Shown piece by piece: positions 1 through 7,595 of a stretch of 64,000 nucleotides of DNA. The DNA is from Sulfotelmatobacter sp963788225 (lineage in GTDB: Bacteria; Acidobacteriota; Terriglobia; Terriglobales; Acidobacteriaceae): positions 1,550,001 to 1,614,000 of the forward strand of contig CAWBGI010000002.1 of NCBI GenBank assembly GCA_963788225.1, given 5' to 3'. Made by a program: the position numbers and the translations under genes. Position 1 is the first letter of the stretch. Every line of letters starts with the position of its first letter. Below the pieces are notes generated by a model. It saw nothing but the letters and a program-made list of their open reading frames with translations, made no database searches and was not told the origin of the DNA.

Positions 1-314
1 AGAGGCGGCCGGGAGTGAGTTGCGAGGTGGTGGCGATTGGGAACCGTCCTGCGGGCGAGTTGCCGGCGGGGGCGCGGATTTTGCAGGTGATGCGGGCAGT
101 AGATGTGCAGTTGAACAATGCAGCGCAGGTGCAGCGGGCTTCGACGGACGCGAACATTCCGCTGTCGCTTGGCTTGGAGGCGATTGCGATTGGGGGAGGC
201 GGGTCGGGTGGCGGGGCGCACACCTTGCAGGAGTGGTTCGATTCCAATGGGCGCGAGCTGGGGCTGAAGAGGATTTTGTTGACGATGCTGGCGCTGGCGG
301 GAGCGGGGGAATGA
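1..314 (+). CDS. M20-family metallopeptidase, C-terminal fragment
   Basis: The reading frame is open from the left edge (first whole codon at base 3) and stops at 312-314, so only about the last 100 residues are present. The end carries the pattern NIPLSLGLEAIAIGGGGSGG followed by HTLQEWFD, which resembles the C-terminal catalytic segment of M20/M25/M40 peptidases, where a histidine in this area contributes to the metal site and the EW-D segment precedes the closing helix. Such enzymes cleave dipeptides or N-acyl amino acids. The stop overlaps a possible ATG of the next frame, but the next gene probably begins later, at 428. The family call is from memory of these motifs and the substrate cannot be judged from a fragment. 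Confidence 0.7.
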   Translation, partial: RRPGVSCEVVAIGNRPAGELPAGARILQVMRAVDVQLNNAAQVQRASTDANIPLSLGLEAIAIGGGGSGGGAHTLQEWFDSNGRELGLKRILLTMLALAGAGE

Positions 315-400
315 TGGGGAGATTGGTAAAGGTGCAGGTTGAGGAGCAAGTGGGGAGGTTGTGCCGTCCCTCCGGGACTGTTTCTAACTTTTTGCCACTC

Positions 401-420
401 CCCGGCACTACCGTGCCGGG
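401..420. repeat. Short perfect hairpin in front of the amidohydrolase gene
   Basis: CCCGGCAC-TACC-GTGCCGGG forms a perfect 8-bp stem with a 4-nt loop, ending 7 nt before the ATG at 428. No T-run follows. It resembles dispersed GC-rich palindromes found elsewhere in this window and could act as a processing or attenuation hairpin. The role is inference. Confidence 0.5.
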
Positions 421-427
421 CTTTCAC

Positions 428-2194
428 ATGCCGTCACTTCGTGACTTGGTCTTCGTTGTTTCGATCTCTACTACTATTCTCACCGGCGCGCCTGTAACAG
501 CCCAGATCGGGGCACCTGCTTCGGCATCGACTCCGAGCGTCAAGGCCGACATTATTTTTATCCATGCCAATGTTTATACCGGCGTGCTGGCGAACTCACA
601 GTTCAGTTCGATTTTGCGCGAGGAGGCCATTGCGGTGCGCGGCGACCGCATTCAGGCGGTCGGCAAGAATTTTGAGATCGAGAAACTTAAGGGTCCTCAG
701 ACGCAAGTGGTCGACTTGGGCGGGCACTTTGTCATGCCCGGATTTAACGATGCGCATTTGCACCTGGCAGATGCTGGGCTGCAGAAGTTGAATGTTGACC
801 TGGAGGGCGTGAAGACGCTGGATGAGTTCCGCAACCGCGTGCTGGCGAAGGTGGAAACAGCCAAGCCCGGCGAATGGATTCTGGGTCGAGGATGGGACGA
901 GACCACGTGGCCGGTGAAGGCTTTGCCCAGCCGGTGGGATCTGGATGAAGTTTCGGGGGGGCATCCGGTGTTTTTGGATCGGGTGGACGGACATCTTGCC
1001 GTGGCGAATACGCGGGCGCTGCAGTTGGCGGGCATCACCATCGCAAGCAAGGATCCGCAAGGCGGCAAGATCGATCGCGATGAGAACGCGCAGCCTACGG
1101 GGATTTTGCGCGATATGGCGACGCAGGCGGTGCGGGCGGTGATTCCGCCGCCGACGCACGAGAAGCGGCGTCGTGGAATTGAAGTTGCGCTCGCCGAACT
1201 TGCCGAACACGGCGTGACCTCGGCGCAAGATTGCTCCACGGTCGAACAGGGCTGTTCGACCTGGGAGGATTTTCAGATCTACGAAGAGCTTGAAAAAGAA
1301 GGCAAGCTGACGACGCGAATAACGGAATGGCTGCCATTTGAAGGTTCGGTGCAGGAGTTGAAGCAGAAGCGGGACTCGCATCCGCAGTCGGACCTGATGC
1401 TGCATACCGGGATGCTGAAGGCCTACATGGATGGCTCCCTAGGCGGGCACACGGCGGCGCTGATGGAGCCTTATTCGGACGATCCGAAGAACTCCGGCTT
1501 GCTGCGCTACGATGCGGCGAAGCTGAATGAAATGGCGAAGGAGCGTGTGCTGGCAGGCTTCCAGCTAGGGTTTCACGCCATTGGCGACAAGGGCGTGCAG
1601 ATGGCGCTCGACGCTTTTGCCGAGGCGGAAAAAGCCGCGCGCGAAGAGAAAGTGAAGGCTCCGAACGGTGGCGACGATTTCCGGCTGCGGATTGAGCACG
1701 CGCAGGTTACGACTCCCGCACAGATTGCGCGGTTCAAAGAGCTGAAGGTGATTGCCTCCATGCAGCCCGCCCATCTGCTTACCGACATCCGTTGGGCGAA
1801 CGAGCGACTGGGCCCGAAGCGCGCCGCAACTTCGTATGCGTGGGCGGGTTTTCTAAACAAAGGCATAACGCTGGCCTTTGGAACCGATTACCCATTTGAG
1901 GGGGTATCGCCGTTTCGCGGGCTTTATGCGGCCGTGACGCGCAAGAGCGAGAACGGCAAGCAGGAGTTTTTTCCCGGGCAGAGGCTGACGATGGATCAGG
2001 CCATCGCCGCTTACACCACGGGGTCGGCCTTTGCCGAATTCGAAGAGAAAGAAAAAGGCAAGCTGGTGCCGGGAATGCTGGCGGATTTTGTGGTGCTGGA
2101 CCGCGATGTGACGGCGGTGTCTGCAGAAAAAGTGCTGGCTGTAAAGGTGTTGCGGACTGTGGTGGGAGGAAAGACGGTTTACGAGGGGAAATAA
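428..2194 (+). CDS. Secreted amidohydrolase (YtcJ-like, Amidohydro_3 type)
   Basis: This 588-residue metal-dependent hydrolase has the amidohydrolase TIM-barrel motif order: DAHLHLAD (His110/His112 as the first metal ligands), then AYMDGSLGGHTAAL, GFHAIGDKGV, RIEHAQ and FGTDYPFEG, where the Asp is the usual last ligand. The start at 428 is chosen because it begins a signal peptide (MPSLRDLVFVVSIS... ending near VTAQ), so the enzyme is probably exported. The open frame continues to base 20, but that upstream part only shadows the peptidase gene. Relatives act on amides, formamides or imides. The substrate here is unknown and the neighbours do not help. Confident at family level only. Confidence 0.85.
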   Translation: MPSLRDLVFVVSISTTILTGAPVTAQIGAPASASTPSVKADIIFIHANVYTGVLANSQFSSILREEAIAVRGDRIQAVGKNFEIEKLKGPQTQVVDLGGHFVMPGFNDAHLHLADAGLQKLNVDLEGVKTLDEFRNRVLAKVETAKPGEWILGRGWDETTWPVKALPSRWDLDEVSGGHPVFLDRVDGHLAVANTRALQLAGITIASKDPQGGKIDRDENAQPTGILRDMATQAVRAVIPPPTHEKRRRGIEVALAELAEHGVTSAQDCSTVEQGCSTWEDFQIYEELEKEGKLTTRITEWLPFEGSVQELKQKRDSHPQSDLMLHTGMLKAYMDGSLGGHTAALMEPYSDDPKNSGLLRYDAAKLNEMAKERVLAGFQLGFHAIGDKGVQMALDAFAEAEKAAREEKVKAPNGGDDFRLRIEHAQVTTPAQIARFKELKVIASMQPAHLLTDIRWANERLGPKRAATSYAWAGFLNKGITLAFGTDYPFEGVSPFRGLYAAVTRKSENGKQEFFPGQRLTMDQAIAAYTTGSAFAEFEEKEKGKLVPGMLADFVVLDRDVTAVSAEKVLAVKVLRTVVGGKTVYEGK

Positions 2195-2234
2195 ACGATA
2201 GTAGATGGCACCGGTTTGCCGTTCCACAGAAAAA

Positions 2235-2275
2235 CCAGCGAGCTGCGCTCGCTGGACAGCCGAGGGCGGCTGTCC
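2235..2275. repeat. Two adjacent perfect hairpins (dispersed palindromic repeat)
   Basis: CCAGCGAGC-TGC-GCTCGCTGG (2235-2255) is followed, sharing two bases, by GGACAGCCG-AGGG-CGGCTGTCC (2254-2275), both with 9-bp perfect arms. The GACAGCC theme recurs at 22612-22640 and 31659-31753, so this is probably a member of one repeat family. It lies after the amidohydrolase stop and could end or process that transcript. Confidence 0.6.
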
Positions 2276-2413
2276 CTACATTTAGCGCCGCGAAAATTCA
2301 TTCGTTTATCAAGCCTGTGCCGGTAGTTATTTCCTGGTTCTATAGGACGAGATGCCGGGCTCGCGGGTCTAACATATTGTGATCGGGGTGGCGTGATGGG
2401 GCCCGGCGGCGGG

Positions 2414-2440
2414 TTGTTGACTTCGGCGAACAGGTATAAT
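2414..2440 (+). promoter_or_regulatory. Candidate sigma-70-type promoter for the HtrA gene
   Basis: A perfect TATAAT lies at 2435-2440, with TTGTTG at 2414-2419 (15-bp spacer, shorter than ideal). The predicted start point is near 2447, giving a leader of about 30 nt with a strong GGAGG at 2461-2465 before the ATG at 2477. The -10 is convincing and the -35 is tentative. Confidence 0.5.
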
Positions 2441-2476
2441 TAGAGGTTCGTACAGTTTTCGGAGGGAAGCAGGCAT

Positions 2477-4039
2477 ATGGATTCGCGGGCAATATGGGAG
2501 CGGTTGAAAACCCGTCGGTGGGCCTATTCGTTCAGCATTGTGGCTACCTTGGTGGTGGGCATCTTAATCGGCACCATAGTTTCTTATGGAGTGAAGGGCA
2601 AGGAAGGCCAGAAAGGTTCGGACGCGACTCCGCTAACGGTGCCCGCGCCGCAGCAGCTTTCCAATGCATTTTCGCAGATCGCCAAGCAGTTGGGGCCGAG
2701 CGTCGTCAACATCAACACGGAATCGACCATCAAGAATCCGCACAAGCGGCGGGGCGTTCCCAACGATGATGACAGCGACAGCGGCAACGGCATGGATGAC
2801 TTTTTCAACCGCTTCTTTGGCGGGCAGGGCGGCGACGGCGCGATTCGTGAGCGCTCGCTGGGGTCGGGCGTAATCGTGGATGCGAAGGGTTATATCGTCA
2901 CCAACCGGCACGTGGTGGAAAAAGCGGACCGCATCAGGGTGCGGCTGCAGGACGATCCGCCGGGCGTGCAGCATGACGCCAAGGTCATTGGGGAAGACTC
3001 TGAAACCGATCTCGCGGTGATCAAGATTTCTCTGGACCGGGACGTGCCTGCAGCGAAGCTGGGCAACTCCGACGGCATGGAAGTTGGCGATTGGGTGCTG
3101 GCTATCGGCAGTCCGTTCGGGCAGGTGGGCACCGTCACCGCCGGCATTGTCTCAGCCAAGGGACGCGATATCGTGCCGGGGAAACAGTTTCAGACGTTTA
3201 TTCAGACCGATGCTGCGATTAACCCGGGAAATTCGGGAGGGCCGCTGGTCAACATGAACGGCGAAGTGATCGGCATCAATACGGCGATTTTGAGCGAGAC
3301 CAATGCCTACGCGGGCGTGGGCTTCTCGCTGCCTTCGAACACTGTGGTGACGGTCTACAACCAGTTGATTGGACCTGAGCACAGGGTGGCGCGCGGATCG
3401 ATTGGCATCATGTTTGATTCGGTGGAGAATCCGGCGATTGCCCGTGTATACGGCGCTGGAAGTGGAGTGACGGTTTCGAGCGTGGTGGCTGGAAGTCCTG
3501 CCGACCAAGCGGGGCTGAAGGTGGGCGATACCATCACCACGGTCGATGGTCACAAAGTGACGAAGGGAGCGGAGTTGGTAGCGGAGATTGCGTCACGCAA
3601 GCCAGGCTCCAAGGTAACGCTCAGCTTCCTGCGCAACGGCAAGCAGCAGGAGACGAGTGTCACGATTGCCGACCGCGCCAAGCTCTTTGCCGCTCGCCTG
3701 GGCGAGGACAAGGAGAGCGGCGACGAGAGCACGCCCAAGCAGAGCAAGTTTGGCGTCACAGTGCGCAAGCTGACGCCGGAGATGGCCGAGCGGCTGGACA
3801 TGGCGGCAGGCAAAGGCGTGATCGTGCAGGAAGTGAAGCCGGGATCGTTTGCCGAGGACATCAATCTTGGCCGGGGCGACGTGATCCTGGAAGTCAACAA
3901 GCAGCCCGTGAACAACGAAGACGATTTCGCGAAGGTGGAATCGAGCCTGAAGAGCGGACAGGACGTGGTCTTCCTGGTGCGTCCGCGCGGGTTGACCGCC
4001 TCGGATGGAACCATCTTCATGGCCGGGACACTTCCGTAA
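2477..4039 (+). CDS. HtrA/DegP-family serine protease with two PDZ domains
   Basis: This is a 520-residue envelope quality-control protease. A membrane anchor lies at about residues 17-37 after a basic N-terminus, so the body faces the periplasm. The trypsin-like domain has the complete triad: His145 in TNRHVVE, Asp178 in SETDLAVIKI and Ser253 in NPGNSGGPLV. Two PDZ domains follow (about 315-405 and 420-515), as in DegP/DegQ, which bind C-terminal peptides and gate activity. The segment before the catalytic domain holds a Asp/Ser/Gly-rich stretch with GMDDFFNRFFGG, resembling the flexible region where DegP trimers meet. A GGAGG at 2461-2465 supports the start. It stands alone between short gaps. 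Choosing among DegP, DegQ and DegS names is not possible here, although two PDZ domains argue against DegS. Confidence 0.95.
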   Translation: MDSRAIWERLKTRRWAYSFSIVATLVVGILIGTIVSYGVKGKEGQKGSDATPLTVPAPQQLSNAFSQIAKQLGPSVVNINTESTIKNPHKRRGVPNDDDSDSGNGMDDFFNRFFGGQGGDGAIRERSLGSGVIVDAKGYIVTNRHVVEKADRIRVRLQDDPPGVQHDAKVIGEDSETDLAVIKISLDRDVPAAKLGNSDGMEVGDWVLAIGSPFGQVGTVTAGIVSAKGRDIVPGKQFQTFIQTDAAINPGNSGGPLVNMNGEVIGINTAILSETNAYAGVGFSLPSNTVVTVYNQLIGPEHRVARGSIGIMFDSVENPAIARVYGAGSGVTVSSVVAGSPADQAGLKVGDTITTVDGHKVTKGAELVAEIASRKPGSKVTLSFLRNGKQQETSVTIADRAKLFAARLGEDKESGDESTPKQSKFGVTVRKLTPEMAERLDMAAGKGVIVQEVKPGSFAEDINLGRGDVILEVNKQPVNNEDDFAKVESSLKSGQDVVFLVRPRGLTASDGTIFMAGTLP

Positions 4040-4229
4040 CCTGCGACTAACCCAGCGGGAACTGGCATTGCCTCCTTTAGTGGAGGATGATTACAATGCC
4101 AGATTCTGTTGGGTTTTGCTTTGGGCGCGGGATTTTGGGACTGGTTTCTGCAGATCGTCTGGTGAAGGCAGTGCGGTGAGTGTGCTTTGAAGCGCAGGGG
4201 TGCCTTTGGAAGCGAAACATCACGCGAGA

Positions 4230-5024
4230 ATGCGAAGATGGTTGCGCGCGTTTTGCGCTTTGGCGTTGACGTGTTTCTGCGTTTCGCGAGCGCTGGGGCA
4301 GGCGTCTGCTTCTGACTCGAAGACACACAGCAGCACGAAGGCCAAGAACGCGAAAAGGACGACCGCGAAAGGGACGACGACCGCGAAACCCGCGAGCGGG
4401 AAAGCGACCGCTAAATCGAAGACGGCGGGTTCTAAGACAGCAAGTTCCAAGACGGCGAGCCCGAAGAAACACTCGACGGCCGCTGCCAAGGGCACTCGAT
4501 CCAGCTCATCGTCTTCGGCCAAGCGCCACACGGCATCGCGTCCTGCGACGAGTACGCATTCAAAATCGGGCACGGCTGCCGCGGCTCGCAACAGCAAGTC
4601 GAAATACACGACTGCGAGCAAGAGCGGCAAGAAGAAGAAGACGATCGCGCGAGGCCAGCAGAAGATTGATCCTGAGCGGGCGCAGGCCATCCAGGAAGCA
4701 TTGATACGCGAGCACTATCTCACCGGCGAGCCCGCCGGTAAATGGGATGAAGCCAGCGAAGAGGCCATGCGGCGCTATCAGGCCGATCACGGCTGGCAAT
4801 CGAAAACCGTGCCCGACTCGCGCGCTCTGATCAGCCTGGGGCTGGGGCCGAGCAACGATCATTTGTTAAATCCCGAGAGCGCGATGACCACGCAGCCGGT
4901 GGCGCCGCGTTCGGAAACCCCAACTCCTGCCTCGAACAGCGCCGATCCGGGGACGCGTGTGAATACTACGCCTCCGGCTGCGCAGGCGCCGTCTGCTGAG
5001 AAAGATTCATCTAGCCCGCAGTGA
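4230..5024 (+). CDS. Exported Lys/Ala/Ser-rich protein with a peptidoglycan-binding-like domain
   Basis: The 264-residue product begins with a signal peptide (MRRWLRAFCALALTCF... to ALGQA). About 130 residues of Lys/Ala/Ser/Thr-rich low complexity with repeated SKTAS-like units follow. A folded segment comes next (roughly residues 150-210, IDPERAQAIQEALIREHYL through MRRYQADHGW), whose helix pattern resembles a PG_binding_1-type domain. The tail is Pro/Thr-rich. An alternative GTG start at 4200 adds ten residues. I prefer 4230 because the signal peptide starts there, although neither start has a good Shine-Dalgarno. The basic linker may bind acidic wall polymers, which is inference. Confidence 0.75.
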   Translation: MRRWLRAFCALALTCFCVSRALGQASASDSKTHSSTKAKNAKRTTAKGTTTAKPASGKATAKSKTAGSKTASSKTASPKKHSTAAAKGTRSSSSSSAKRHTASRPATSTHSKSGTAAAARNSKSKYTTASKSGKKKKTIARGQQKIDPERAQAIQEALIREHYLTGEPAGKWDEASEEAMRRYQADHGWQSKTVPDSRALISLGLGPSNDHLLNPESAMTTQPVAPRSETPTPASNSADPGTRVNTTPPAAQAPSAEKDSSSPQ

Positions 5025-5030
5025 ATCCCT

Positions 5031-5077
5031 GAGCAATTGGCGGTTAGCAATTAGCATTCAGCACTCAGCATTCAGCC
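5031..5077. repeat. Heptamer repeat tract, left arm of an inverted pair
   Basis: From 5043 the sequence reads in 7-nt steps: GTTAGCA, ATTAGCA, TTCAGCA, CTCAGCA, TTCAGCC, with a degenerate preceding unit. Its reverse complement matches the tract at 5133-5167 unit by unit. It lies just after the stop of the plus-strand gene ending at 5024. Confidence 0.8.
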
Positions 5078-5132
5078 CATCGAGCGTCATTCTCGTTGTT
5101 TGCCAGAGCTTCTCACAAAACCACCCGGGACT

Positions 5133-5167
5133 GGCTGAGTGCTGATTGCTGAGTGGTGAATGCTTCT
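5133..5167. repeat. Heptamer repeat tract, right arm of an inverted pair
   Basis: GGCTGAG, TGCTGAT, TGCTGAG, TGGTGAA, TGCTTCT: five 7-nt units complementary to the left arm, 55 nt away. The last unit overlaps the stop codon of the minus-strand phosphatase gene (5166-5168). Between two convergent genes such a long imperfect hairpin could act as a two-way terminator. Confidence 0.8.
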
Positions 5168-5924
5168 ACGCACCTTGCGTTTTGCGGTAGCTTCCCAGCA
5201 CCGGCCGCGGAAAATACGGCAATGGCTTGGAATCGATGATCGCCCGTGGATTGGCCTCAACCAGGGCCTCGGCGACATCTTCGCCGCAGATTTCGCCGAC
5301 GGCGTCGCGGGCGGTCGAGAGGACCGGGATGCGCTTCTCAGTGTCGTGAGCATCGGTGGCCAACACGTGGACGGCATCGTGTTCGAGCAGCCACTGCGCG
5401 GCGCGGCGCACGCGCTCTCCCCAGAAACCGGTGACGGCCGAGGCGGTCATTTGGATCACGCAACCCTGCTCAGCCCATTCCAGCACGCGCTGCGGGCTCT
5501 CGCGCAGAATCGGATTGCGCTCTGGATGGGTGATGACTGCCGTGATGCCGCGGTCGCCTAGTTGCGTGAAACAATCGGTGGTCTGCTGCGGCACGCTGTA
5601 GTTGCTGAGTTCGACCAGCATGTAATGCGAGCCTTCGATCGCGTAGCGCGCAGGATTGGCCAGCACGTCCTGCAGATTGTCGTAGGAGAGATGGAAGTCG
5701 CAGCCCAGGCTGAGCTTGAGCCCAGTCCCTATGAGTCCTTGCAAGTGGGCGACTAGTCCCTGAAGATACACGCGGTCGTAGGGGTAACGGTCATTGGCAT
5801 GCGGCGTGGCGACTTGATGAGTAATGCCATCGGCGGCGGCCATGCGGCACATGGCGACGGAAGTTTCCCAGGACTTGGAGCCGTCGTCTACTTCCGGAAG
5901 AATGTGGGAATGAATGTTGACCAC
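5166..5924 (-). CDS. CpsB/YwqE-type PHP-domain tyrosine phosphatase
   Basis: This 252-residue protein has the PHP metal-site motifs of CpsB/CapC/YwqE phosphatases: VNIHSHILPEVDDG (His5, His7, Asp13/14), VATPHAND, AVITHPERNP and LATDAHDTE. In other bacteria these Mn-dependent enzymes dephosphorylate the tyrosine cluster of BY-kinases and so tune capsule or exopolysaccharide assembly. The start is GTG at 5924, since an in-frame stop lies just upstream. The only visible BY-kinase in the window lies 41 kb away (46473), so this enzyme is a plausible but unlinked partner. PHP histidinol-phosphatase-like activity is an alternative, but the HSHILP-DDGS start is typical of the CpsB group. Confidence 0.88.
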   Translation of the reverse strand: MVNIHSHILPEVDDGSKSWETSVAMCRMAAADGITHQVATPHANDRYPYDRVYLQGLVAHLQGLIGTGLKLSLGCDFHLSYDNLQDVLANPARYAIEGSHYMLVELSNYSVPQQTTDCFTQLGDRGITAVITHPERNPILRESPQRVLEWAEQGCVIQMTASAVTGFWGERVRRAAQWLLEHDAVHVLATDAHDTEKRIPVLSTARDAVGEICGEDVAEALVEANPRAIIDSKPLPYFPRPVLGSYRKTQGA

Positions 5925-6006
5925 GATTATGCGAACACTAGCACGCCGGTGGTGTTGCGCTAACTTTGATTTAAGCAGATTCGCGGGGAAAGAGAAAGTG
6001 GAAGGC

Positions 6007-6399
6007 TCACCAGATTGTCGGTACCACGCGCGACTGGCGAATCGCGCGGTCGGCTGTGATCAGAGGAATATCTTCGACGAGTGCGGTTGTCCCGATAATG
6101 CGGTCCACCGGATCCTTCGGATAGTTTGCCGGCAGCGCGAATGCCTGCATTGCGATGTTCGAAGTGATTGGCAGGACGATAAAGCGGCGTTCAACCTCGG
6201 ATAGAACCGTTTCTGCGTCCGGGGTCAACTTGATTCGCCCATGACTCGCGAGCCGGGCGATTTCAACAAGTGTGATGTCAGCAATCGCCAGGCCGCGGTT
6301 TTTTTTGCGCACATCCTCGATGGCAGCCCGGGCCGCCGGTGATATCCGCTGATAATCTTGCGCGAGCCAGATCACGACATGCGTGTCGAGTAGGATCAC
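6007..6399 (-). CDS. VapC-type toxin, PIN-domain ribonuclease
   Basis: The 130-residue PIN domain begins MILLDTHVVIWL (the first acidic residue, Asp5) and has an internal Glu in ITLVEIAR and acidic residues in KDPVDRIIG and LITADRAI. These form the four-acid Mg/Mn site known for PIN nucleases, which usually cut tRNA or rRNA. The start is GTG, and the first bases overlap the antitoxin stop (GTGA), so the two are translationally coupled in the antitoxin-first order. Alone, PIN domains could be housekeeping nucleases, but the Phd-like partner makes a toxin role most likely. Confidence 0.9.
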   Translation of the reverse strand: MILLDTHVVIWLAQDYQRISPAARAAIEDVRKKNRGLAIADITLVEIARLASHGRIKLTPDAETVLSEVERRFIVLPITSNIAMQAFALPANYPKDPVDRIIGTTALVEDIPLITADRAIRQSRVVPTIW

Positions 6400-6635
6400 T
6401 CAAGATCGCCCCATTCTTCGGGGCTGAATGCGGGGGAGACAATGTCGCCCTTGATTTCGATTTTGCCTTTGCCCTTGAGGAAGCCGAAGATATCGTCCTT
6501 CTCTTGTTCGACCGGGACGAGCTTGGCTACCGGCTTGCCGCGTTTGGTGATTAGCACGGATTGGCGTTTCGCCTGGACTTCATCCATGACCGCCAGACAA
6601 TGGACTTTGAACGCTCCCGCCGCCATTGTTTTCAT
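6396..6635 (-). CDS. Phd/YefM-family antitoxin
   Basis: The 79-residue protein has the Phd/YefM N-terminal DNA-binding fold (MKTMAAGAFKVHCLAVMDEV, then SVLITKRGKPVAKLVPV) and an acidic C-terminal tail (FLKGKGKIEIKGD...EEWGDLE) that should wrap the toxin. It comes first in the pair and overlaps the PIN toxin by 4 nt. The ATG at 6635 is preceded by GAAGGGA on the minus strand. Complexes of this family usually repress their own promoter. A candidate operator sits 20-35 nt upstream of the start. Confidence 0.88.
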   Translation of the reverse strand: MKTMAAGAFKVHCLAVMDEVQAKRQSVLITKRGKPVAKLVPVEQEKDDIFGFLKGKGKIEIKGDIVSPAFSPEEWGDLE

Positions 6636-6653
6636 TGGGCAATCCCTTCGATC

Positions 6654-6669
6654 ATGGTCGTTATACCAT
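6654..6669 (-). promoter_or_regulatory. Candidate operator over the -10 of the Phd/VapC operon
   Basis: ATGGT-N6-ACCAT is a perfect 5-bp inverted repeat. On the minus strand its centre reads TATAAC, a plausible -10 element, about 25-30 nt before the antitoxin ATG. An inverted repeat covering the -10 fits the autoregulation known for Phd-type antitoxins. The repeat is seen directly and the function is inferred. Confidence 0.4.
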
Positions 6670-6787
6670 AGTCATCAGCTGTATCTGGGAATAAACGAGG
6701 TTAATCAGCGTGCGACATAGATTTGCCAAATCCCATGTTCCCCTCTAGATTAGGTTCGCCAGCTCGAGATGTGGCGGGTGAAGACTC

Positions 6788-7387
6788 ATGGTTGATCCGG
6801 CTCCCATCGCACTGTTTACGCTTGGTGGCGTCGTCGTTTGCTGGATAGTCTTCGCTTCCATTTTTTTGTTTCGCAACCGTCCGCCGAAAGAGCCGGAGGC
6901 CAAGCGCGACCGTCTGTCTCTGCTGGGGATTTTCCTGCAAATGTGCGCTTACTTTCTGGTCTGGTTCCAGCCACCGTGGGAGCCGTTCCTTCCGCGGGCG
7001 GCGGTAGTTTCAGGACGCATAGGGATCGCATTCTCCGTATGCACCGTGGCGATGGCGGTTGTGTCTGTGTGGCTGGTCGGTTCTGCCGTTCGAACGCTGG
7101 GCAGGCAGTGGGCCTTCGCAGCCCGGCTGGTGGAAGGCCACAAGCTGATCACGGAGGGGCCGTACCGGTTTGTGCGCAATCCCATTTATACAGGGATGCT
7201 TGGCATGCTGGTGGCGACGGGGCTGGCGATGGAGCACTTTACAGCTCTGGATGTGGCGGTGGTTTTGTTTGCGGCGGGGCTGGTCATCCGGGTGCGCAGC
7301 GAAGAGAAGCTGCTGCGGGCGGCGTTTGGAGAGGAATTTGAGGAGTATGCCAAGCGGGTGCCAGCTGTGCTGCCGGGAATTTACTAA
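6788..7387 (+). CDS. Isoprenylcysteine carboxyl methyltransferase-like membrane protein
   Basis: This 199-residue protein has about four to five hydrophobic helices and the ICMT/PEMT-type cofactor motif LITEGPYRFVRNPIYTGML (about residues 116-135), followed by IRVRSEEKLLRAAFGEEFEEY near the C-terminus. This pattern is shared by isoprenylcysteine methyltransferases and phospholipid methyltransferases, which use SAM at the membrane face. Bacteria lack prenylated CAAX proteins, so the acceptor is probably a lipid or small molecule. It stands alone, convergent with the aminotransferase gene. Confidence 0.82.
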   Translation: MVDPAPIALFTLGGVVVCWIVFASIFLFRNRPPKEPEAKRDRLSLLGIFLQMCAYFLVWFQPPWEPFLPRAAVVSGRIGIAFSVCTVAMAVVSVWLVGSAVRTLGRQWAFAARLVEGHKLITEGPYRFVRNPIYTGMLGMLVATGLAMEHFTALDVAVVLFAAGLVIRVRSEEKLLRAAFGEEFEEYAKRVPAVLPGIY

Positions 7388-7474
7388 TCGTCACGCTAAG
7401 GCTCTGAGGAATGCGCCGTGATTTGCTTTAGGATTCGCGGGAAAAGAGAAGGTGGAGAGCAAGATCAAGAGCTT

Positions 7475-7577
7475 TTAACCGTAAAGAGCGCAAAGAACTG
7501 CCGCAAAGGGCGCGAAGAAACCCTGCGCTCCTTCTTCGCGATCTTTGCGGCTTTTCTTTGCGTCTTTTGCGGTTAGA
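7475..7577. repeat. Long imperfect palindrome between convergent genes
   Basis: The left arm (about 7475-7519: TTTAACCGTAAAGAGCGC onward) and right arm (about 7532-7577) are reverse complements over roughly 46 nt with about eight mismatches, around a 12-nt centre. Both arms have the theme CGCAAAG repeated at about 9-15-nt steps. The element fills the gap between a plus-strand gene ending at 7387 and a minus-strand gene ending at 7596, so it may terminate both. It looks like a dispersed acidobacterial intergenic repeat. Confidence 0.7.
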
Positions 7578-7595
7578 GGCTCTTCCCGACTGGGA

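Noticed and set aside
596..1405. Minus-strand 269-codon frame over the amidohydrolase gene
   Set aside because: Antisense shadow. The plus strand carries all amidohydrolase motifs.
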